Below, in pieces: positions 32,556 to 33,993 of a stretch of 33,993 nt of DNA (position 1 is the first letter of the stretch; each line of letters opens with the position of its first letter). Position numbers and translations under genes: made by a program. The DNA is from Bordetella parapertussis. GTDB taxonomy: Bacteria > Pseudomonadota > Gammaproteobacteria > Burkholderiales > Burkholderiaceae_E. Location: NCBI GenBank assembly GCA_945872335.1, contig CAMBZS010000011.1:1-33993 (forward strand). Reading direction: 5' to 3'. The notes below the pieces were generated by a model. That model was not told where the DNA came from, ran no database searches, and saw only the letters and a program-made list of their open reading frames with translations.

Positions 32556-33479
32556 ATGTCGATGGCCGACCGCGACGGACTGATCTGGTTCGACGGCAAG
32601 ATGGTCGACTGGCGTGATGCCAAGATCCACGTGCTCACTCATACCCTGCACTACGGCATGGGTGTGTTTGAAGGTGTGCGCGCCTACGACGCCGTAGGCG
32701 GCACTGCCATTTTCCGCCTGGCAGAGCACACCCGCCGCTTCTTCAATTCGGCAAAGATCTTCCAGATGGCGCTGCCCTTCGATGAGGCAACGCTCGCTCA
32801 GGCGCAGAAAGATGTCGTCCGTGAGAACAAGCTTGCGTCCTGCTATATCCGGCCGATCGCCTGGATCGGCTCGGCCAAGCTCGGCGTCTCGGCGCGCGGC
32901 AACACCGTGCATGTTGCGATTGCCGCCTGGCCCTGGGGTGCCTACCTGGGTGAAGACGGCCTGTCGCGCGGCATCCGCGTCAAGGTTTCTTCCTACACCC
33001 GCCACCATGTCAACGTCTCCATGGTGCGCGCCAAGGCGAGCGGCTACTACGTCAACTCGATCCTCGCCAACGCCGAGGTCACCGCCCACGGCTACGATGA
33101 AGCCTTGCTGCTCGACACCGAAGGCTATGTCTCCGAGGGCGCGGGCGAAAATGTGTTCATCGTCCGCAACGGGGTCATCTACACACCCGACGTCGCCTCG
33201 TGTCTTGACGGCATCACGCGCGATGCCGTCCTCACCATCGCTCGTGATCTTGGCATTGAAGTGCGCGAAAAACGCATCACGCGAGATGAGGTTTACTGCG
33301 CCGACGAAGCCTTCTTTACAGGCACCGCTGCCGAAATCACCCCCATTCGCGAGGTCGACGACCGCACCATCGGGAGCGGCCGCCGCGGCCCCATCACCGA
33401 GCAACTTCAGAACGTGTTCTTCGACATCGTCGGCGGCCGCGCGCAGCGGTATGCAAACTGGCTCACGCCGGTAGCCTGA
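32556..33479 (+). CDS. ilvE: Branched-chain amino acid aminotransferase
   Basis: PLP-dependent class IV aminotransferase that interconverts leucine, isoleucine and valine with their 2-oxo acids, using glutamate/2-oxoglutarate. The 307-residue protein has ILVE-type landmarks: HVLTHTLHYGMGVFEGVRAY near residues 25-44, HTRRFFNSAKIFQM, and the PLP lysine Lys160 in MVRAKASGYYVNSILA. EALLLDTEGYVSEGAGENVFIV and FFTGTAAEITPI complete the cofactor-phosphate site. The ATG at 32556 follows AGGAGA (32545-32550) by five bases. A small zinc-finger gene follows 27 bases later. It is divergent from the azlCD export operon. Confidence 0.96.
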   Translation: MSMADRDGLIWFDGKMVDWRDAKIHVLTHTLHYGMGVFEGVRAYDAVGGTAIFRLAEHTRRFFNSAKIFQMALPFDEATLAQAQKDVVRENKLASCYIRPIAWIGSAKLGVSARGNTVHVAIAAWPWGAYLGEDGLSRGIRVKVSSYTRHHVNVSMVRAKASGYYVNSILANAEVTAHGYDEALLLDTEGYVSEGAGENVFIVRNGVIYTPDVASCLDGITRDAVLTIARDLGIEVREKRITRDEVYCADEAFFTGTAAEITPIREVDDRTIGSGRRGPITEQLQNVFFDIVGGRAQRYANWLTPVA

Positions 33480-33506
33480 TCGTCCCTCATCACCCAGCCG
33501 GCAGCC

Positions 33507-33719
33507 ATGACTCCAACCGCCAATTCCGCCGCGCAACCACCCGCCGTCGAACTCGACGGCGCTGCGCTGCCCGCCTTCTGCCCCAACCCGGCCATGCCTG
33601 TCTGGTCAGGTCATCCCCGCGTCTTTCTCGATGTCACCACCACTGGCGAAGCCCGCTGCCCCTATTGCGGCACCACCTACCGGCTCAAGCCTGGCAGCGC
33701 GCGGCACGGTCACCACTGA
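33507..33719 (+). CDS. CHCC-type zinc-finger domain protein
   Basis: A 70-residue protein with the zf-CHCC pattern: Cys25, His36 (in SGHPRVFLDV), Cys51 and Cys54 (in ARCPYCGTTYRL). The fold is shared with the mitochondrial complex I subunit NDUFS6 and many small bacterial proteins of unknown role. The C-terminus ends in histidines (RHGHH), which may add metal affinity. It lies 27 bases after ilvE on the same strand, a neighbour pair I recall from many betaproteobacteria. No enzymatic function is assignable. Confidence 0.88.
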   Translation: MTPTANSAAQPPAVELDGAALPAFCPNPAMPVWSGHPRVFLDVTTTGEARCPYCGTTYRLKPGSARHGHH

Positions 33720-33779
33720 CCTGTAGCGTTCCATACCAGCCCTTTGCGCAGCTTTCACACCGGATCGTCCAAGCCGACC

Positions 33780-33993
33780 ATGCCCCCGCCCCTGCAGACG
33801 CCGCTCAGCGCCGAGGCCGTCGAAGAAGCCTTTTATGACGCCATGCGGCGCGGCGACCTCGCCGCCATGATGGCGTTGTGGGCCGACGAGGATGAGGTGA
33901 TCTGCGCTCACCCGAACGGTCCGCGCCATGTCGGCCTCGAGGCGGTGCGGGCGTCCTGGGAGTCCATCCTGTCCGGTGGCGGCGTTGATATCG
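33780..33993 (+). CDS. SnoaL-like/DUF4440 (NTF2-fold) protein, partial
   Basis: An open frame from the ATG at 33780 runs off the window end without a stop; 71 codons are visible. The visible part reads AVEEAFYDAMRRGDLAAMMALWADEDEVICAHP, then NGPRHVGLEAVRASWESIL. This is the N-terminal helix pair and first strand of SnoaL-like/DUF4440 proteins of the NTF2 fold. Members include ketosteroid isomerase-like enzymes and many uncharacterised stress-related proteins, so no activity is claimed. The start is 60 bases after the zinc-finger gene and may belong to the same transcript. Confidence 0.72.
   Translation, partial: MPPPLQTPLSAEAVEEAFYDAMRRGDLAAMMALWADEDEVICAHPNGPRHVGLEAVRASWESILSGGGVDI

Overview
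This window is high-GC, almost fully coding bacterial chromosome. I see no insertion sequences, prophage, CRISPR array, tRNA or rRNA. The content fits a Gram-negative betaproteobacterium, probably of the order Burkholderiales: a tandem glycine riboswitch ahead of gcv genes, a glnE / yhdP-tldD block, ilvE followed by a small CHCC zinc-finger protein, a type I DAHP synthase, and many periplasmic-binding-protein transporters (ABC, BMP, TRAP). The genus cannot be set from the sequence alone.

Layout, left to right. (1) 1-4736: the 3' part of a tandem glycine riboswitch, then gcvH-gcvP-gcvT (glycine cleavage system). (2) 4787-5606: a terminator-like inverted repeat and a FitAB/VapBC-type toxin-antitoxin pair with a palindromic operator over its promoter. 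(3) 5695-7107 (-): an FAD-linked D-lactate dehydrogenase/glycolate oxidase-like enzyme. (4) 7369-15327 (+): eight tightly packed genes holding two importers, a NMT1/THI5-type ABC system (binding protein, ATPase, permease) and a BMP-type ABC system (ATPase, two permeases, binding protein), and ending in a PduO/MMAB-type cob(I)alamin adenosyltransferase. (5) 15344-16649 (-): the DAHP synthase gene aroG with a Phe/Tyr-rich leader peptide and competing antiterminator/terminator stems, a complete ribosome-mediated attenuator. (6) 16720-21666 (+): E1 alpha and E1 beta of a 2-oxo acid/acetoin-type dehydrogenase without E2 or E3, then a three-gene TRAP transporter. (7) 21698-27240 (-): yhdP then tldD; divergently 27314-30037 (+) glnE. 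(8) 30105-32398 (-): an MFS transporter followed by azlC-azlD (branched-chain amino acid export); divergently 32556-33479 (+) ilvE, a CHCC zinc-finger protein, and the start of a SnoaL-like protein cut by the window edge.

Two amino-acid-sensing RNA devices stand out. The glycine riboswitch has a stem that could hide the gcvH Shine-Dalgarno. The aroG leader is the most interesting item: a 29-codon ORF with five Phe and two Tyr codons within ten positions, apparently transcribed from or very near its own AUG, followed by mutually exclusive stems ending in a canonical terminator 69 nt before the aroG start. Branched-chain amino acid genes cluster at the right end (azlCD, ilvE). The transporter operons lack a diagnostic catabolic gene, so their substrates stay open.
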